Shown: piece after piece, positions 61,667 through 64,000 of the stretch | How positions within the stretch are numbered: the stretch's first letter is position 1 | Layout: each line of letters begins with the position of its first letter | From: Verrucomicrobiota bacterium | GTDB taxonomy: Bacteria > Verrucomicrobiota > Verrucomicrobiia > Chthoniobacterales > UBA10450 | NCBI GenBank assembly: GCA_003219695.1 | Contig: QHQA01000007.1 | Location: 1-64,000 of the forward strand | Length of the DNA: 64,000 nt | Direction of reading: 5' to 3' | Position numbers and translations under genes: made by a program | Notes under the pieces: model-generated | Told to the model about the DNA's origin: nothing | The model's input: only the letters and a program-made list of their open reading frames with translations | The model's database searches: none

Positions 61667-61800
61667 GAAAATGACGAAGCACGAATGTTGAATGACGAAA
61701 GAAGTACGAAGCCCGAATGACGAAGAAGCGACGGACGAGTCCTTCGTCGTTTAACTTTTCGTCATTCCTTCGAGCTTCGGCATTCGGATTTTGTTATTCC
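61667..61800. repeat. Large gene-less inverted short-word array (GAATGACGAA type)
   Basis: Left arm AAATGACGAAGCACGAATGT, TGAATGACGAAAGAAGTACG, AAGCCCGAATGACGAAG; right arm GTCCTTCGTCGTTTAACTTT, TCGTCATTCCTTCGAGCTTC, GGCATTCGG. They pair as a long stem around GCGACGGACGAG. The word is the same one that brackets the four-helix-bundle gene at 34572-35206, but here no gene lies between the arms. Confidence 0.8.
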
Positions 61801-61873
61801 GCCTTTCGAAATCGACGGCGATCTCTCTCTCGCGCCGTTTGCCTCCTCAAGAAAAATTCCAGAAGTTAAGTGG

Positions 61874-62590
61874 ATGTCTGCGAACATCAAAACTGTTCCC
61901 CGTCACATTGCGATTATCATGGATGGCAATGGCCGGTGGGCGAAGGCGCGTGGACTGCCGCGCATTAAGGGTCACGAAGCCGGCGCCAAAGCGGTACGCG
62001 AATGCGTAGAAGGCTGTGGCGAATTAAAGGTAGAATATCTGACGCTCTACGCGTTCTCCGCCGAAAACTGGCAGCGCCCGAAAAGCGAAGTCATCGCGCT
62101 GATGCGTTTGCTGCAAAAGTTTTTGAAGGAGAAAACGCCGGAATTGATCGAGAAAAACGTGCGTCTTCAGGCGATTGGGCGATTGACTGATTTACCCGAG
62201 AGCTCGCAGCAACAGCTGCACAAGACTATCGAGCAAACTGCTGGCAATACGGGACTCACCCTCATCCTTGCCCTGAGCTACGGCGGGCGGCTCGAAATCA
62301 TCGACGGCATCAAGAGCTTGCTGCGCGCGATCGAGTTGGGTCATATCGATAAGGCCATGATCGACGTGGCGATGTTCAGCAAGCATCTTTACACCCGCTA
62401 CTATCCCGATCCAGACCTGCTTATTCGCACTTCAGGCGAAATGCGTCTGTCTAACTTCCTGCTCTGGCAAACGTCTTACACCGAACTGTACGTCACGCCA
62501 AAGCTCTGGCCCGACTTCACCAAGAAAGATCTCTTTGCCGCTGTGGAAGAATTCGGCCGCCGCCAGCGCCGTTACGGAGCTGTGGAGTAA
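61874..62590 (+). CDS. uppS: Isoprenyl transferase (undecaprenyl diphosphate synthase)
   Basis: 238 residues. PRHIAIIMDGNGRWAKARGLPRIKGHEAGA has the catalytic Asp, and LIRTSGEMRLSNFLLWQTSYTELYVTPKLWPDF closes the cis-prenyltransferase pattern. It makes the C55 carrier lipid that uppP recycles. The ATG at 61874 is the natural start. No cdsA or dxr follows within the window. Confidence 0.95.
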   Translation: MSANIKTVPRHIAIIMDGNGRWAKARGLPRIKGHEAGAKAVRECVEGCGELKVEYLTLYAFSAENWQRPKSEVIALMRLLQKFLKEKTPELIEKNVRLQAIGRLTDLPESSQQQLHKTIEQTAGNTGLTLILALSYGGRLEIIDGIKSLLRAIELGHIDKAMIDVAMFSKHLYTRYYPDPDLLIRTSGEMRLSNFLLWQTSYTELYVTPKLWPDFTKKDLFAAVEEFGRRQRRYGAVE

Positions 62591-62688
62591 GTTGAAACAT
62601 CAAATCTCAAAATCGTCCACTCGGCATGATCCCAACGGATGCGATCGCGATTGCCACGGTGATTTATATCATATCGGTACCTTGGAAA

Positions 62689-62706
62689 GCGTCGCAGCAG
62701 CGACGC
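62689..62706. terminator. Hairpin GCGTCGC-AGCA-GCGACGC after uppS
   Basis: A perfect 7-bp stem in the 270-bp gap between uppS and fabG; no T-run follows, so terminator function is only possible. The rest of the gap shows nothing I can name. Confidence 0.35.
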
Positions 62707-62860
62707 ACTCCAAAACGCAAAGCGCGTGATGCGTGAAAGCATTCAGGGTCGCGCTTTCTTCCTCCTCGAAACCTTTAGCATAGTTGGTCCGCCCCGAAAA
62801 GGCTGCCCTCGACACACCGCGAGGTGAATCGCTATTGTTCAGGCAACAGTCGGAAGTTAT

Positions 62861-63604
62861 ATGAGATTTGAAGGTCAAGTTGCCATCGTCACCGGAGCGG
62901 GACGGGGAATTGGACGTGCAATCGCTGTGCGCCTTGCAGGCGAAGGCGCGCGTGTGGCGTGCGTGAGTCGCACAGAAGCCAACGCGAAAACGACCGCTGA
63001 CGAAATCAATATCATTCGCGCGAATGCAGCGAGGCCCTACGCGGTGGACGTGGCCGATCACGCTGCGGTGCTGAAAGTCGGCGCGCGCATTCTCGAGGAA
63101 TTCGTCAAGATCGATATCCTAGTTAACAACGCTGGCGTAGCGCGCGATGCGATCGCCATGCGGATGTCGCTGGAAGACTGGGATGCGGTCATTAACACGA
63201 ACTTGCGCGGCGCGTTTAGTTTTACCCAGGCAATTGTTCGAGCCATGACCAAGCAACGCAGTGGCCGCATCATCAACATCAGCTCGGTGATCGGCCTCAT
63301 GGGCAATGCCGGGCAAACAAATTATGCGGCGAGCAAGGCAGGCTTAATTGGGTTCACCAAGTCGCTCGCGCGCGAGCTGGCAAGCCGTAACATCACTGTA
63401 AACGCAGTGGCGCCGGGCTTCGTTATGACCGATATGACCGCGGGGCTTTCCGATGAAATCAAGAACACCATTCACGCTAAAATCCCGCTAGCCAGAACTG
63501 GGACGCCGGAAGAGATCGCCAGCGCGGTGGCATTTCTCGCGTCCGCGGAAGCCGCATATATCACCGGGCAGGTGCTGTGCGTTGATGGCGGAATCGTAAT
63601 GTGA
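62861..63604 (+). CDS. fabG: 3-oxoacyl-[acyl-carrier-protein] reductase
   Basis: 247 residues with CGGAAG as a ribosome site. TGAGRGIGRA (cofactor loop), NNAG, ISSVIGLMGNAGQTNYAASKAGL (Ser, Tyr, Lys of the active site) and VAPGFVMTDM are the standard classical SDR motifs. It reduces 3-oxoacyl-ACP. Other fab genes are not in view. A cut-off hotdog dehydratase gene converges with it at the window's end. FabG against other SDRs of the same size is well but not wholly supported. Confidence 0.92.
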   Translation: MRFEGQVAIVTGAGRGIGRAIAVRLAGEGARVACVSRTEANAKTTADEINIIRANAARPYAVDVADHAAVLKVGARILEEFVKIDILVNNAGVARDAIAMRMSLEDWDAVINTNLRGAFSFTQAIVRAMTKQRSGRIINISSVIGLMGNAGQTNYAASKAGLIGFTKSLARELASRNITVNAVAPGFVMTDMTAGLSDEIKNTIHAKIPLARTGTPEEIASAVAFLASAEAAYITGQVLCVDGGIVM

Positions 63605-63610
63605 GGGGTT

Positions 63611-63691
63611 CTGTAGCGGCGGTCTATGACCGCCGATGGAGCAGCGCGATGCTGCGGGAATGTTTTCGGCGCTCACAGAGCGCCGCTACAG
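63611..63691. repeat. CTGTAGCG...CGCTACAG palindromic element, intergenic
   Basis: CTGTAGCGGCGGTCTATGAC CGCCG-type hairpin at the left and GGCGCTCACAGAGCGCCGCT at the right, with inverted ends. It sits between the convergent stops of fabG and the hotdog gene. Confidence 0.75.
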
Positions 63692-63694
63692 TTA

Positions 63695-64000
63695 TCACGT
63701 GCGTTGCATGATGGTAACGCGCCCCTCGGCGATAAGAAAATCATCTGCCGAGACGCGAAATTTATACACGGTGTTGGCGTGATCGCCGAAGAGGTGATTC
63801 GCGCAGATCACCAGTGGCGTTGCAATGTCATCCAGGCGCGCGACGTGCAGGCGCGCGTCGCGCAGCGCGGCCAGGTACCCCGGTGGCGCGGTCGCGCCCG
63901 CCGCGCGCGCTCGCAATCCGCCATGCACAGCGGCGGCTTGTGCACCGTATTCAAAAGCGTGCACGGCGGACAAATGTCCGTTGCGCCGCAATGGATTAGC
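63695..64000 (-). CDS. Hotdog-fold 3-hydroxyacyl dehydratase (ApeP-like), N-terminus beyond the window edge
   Basis: 102 C-terminal codons are visible; the frame is open through base 64000, so the TTG at 63991 is probably internal. HAFEYGAQAAAVHGGLRARAAG fits the catalytic helix of the aryl-polyene-type dehydratase (ApeP), where an Ala-Gln-Ala helix follows the acidic residue. LRDARLHVARLDDIATPLVICANHLFGDHANTVYKFRVSADDFLIAEGRVTIM completes the fold. It would dehydrate 3-hydroxyacyl-ACP. With fabG next to it, it could be the edge of an aryl-polyene or other fatty acid-like cluster, but only these two genes are seen. Confidence 0.7.
   Translation of the reverse strand, partial: ANPLRRNGHLSAVHAFEYGAQAAAVHGGLRARAAGATAPPGYLAALRDARLHVARLDDIATPLVICANHLFGDHANTVYKFRVSADDFLIAEGRVTIMQRT

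Overview
The window looks like a chromosome segment of a free-living diderm bacterium, most likely a Verrucomicrobiota (soil Spartobacteria/Chthoniobacterales type). This is inferred from the gene mix and not proven. It carries outer-membrane machinery (TamA/TamB-like pair, Mla-type lipid transport, LpxB), a ftsY-nusB-ribH-ribBA block, a TIGR03067-type lipoprotein and very many small palindromic repeats. GC looks mid-to-upper 50s by eye. There is one tRNA, no rRNA, no CRISPR array, no prophage and no recognisable transposase.

Layout. 1-7 kb: a cut-off FAD oxidoreductase, a LCMT-type methyltransferase, a Ste24 protease, an enoyl reductase, a cation efflux pump, a TIR protein beside a nucleosidase, and an anti-sigma-like membrane protein. 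7-13.4 kb: tamB then a TamA/BamA-like Omp85 protein, a two-gene envelope operon. 13.5-25 kb: PLP decarboxylase, dnaX, P1 peptidase, DUF885 protein, Asp/Glu racemase homologue lacking its catalytic residues, tRNA-Val, MaoC, a four-helix-bundle (IVP/S23) protein, aldo/keto reductase, RluD-type synthase. 25-32.7 kb: ClpX-like ATPase with a degenerate cyclase, recR, lipA, a glycosyltransferase and a secreted BNR protein. 32.8-36.7 kb: mlaE-mlaF-mlaD, with a second four-helix-bundle gene lodged inside the operon. 36.9-43.7 kb: msrB, MFS transporter, ftsY, nusB, ribH, ribBA, a VapBC-like pair. 43.7-49.3 kb: fcl, Gfo/Idh oxidoreductase, lpxB, kynB, GT39. 49.3-50.6 kb: what looks like an integron gene cassette with its attC site, plus a TIGR03067 gene. 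50.7-64 kb: HIT protein, AgcS symporter, erpA-like gene, mutL, a P-II protein, uppP, purA, uppS, fabG and a cut-off hotdog dehydratase.

The most unusual layer is repeat architecture, of three kinds. (1) Short-word arrays: degenerate head-to-tail repeats of a 6-10 bp word, usually paired as inverted arms. They bracket single genes (tRNA-Val, the racemase homologue, both four-helix-bundle genes) or form gene-less hairpins; each locus has its own word, but one word recurs at three loci. (2) Palindromic units of TGTAGCC...GGCTACA type and relatives, between genes and also in frame inside tamB, dnaX, the decarboxylase, ftsY, a GT39 gene and mutL, where they add 15-35 residues, similar in principle to Rickettsia palindromic elements. 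(3) GTCAT...ATGAC inverted elements of 70-150 bp, two of which supply or overlap the start codon of the next gene.
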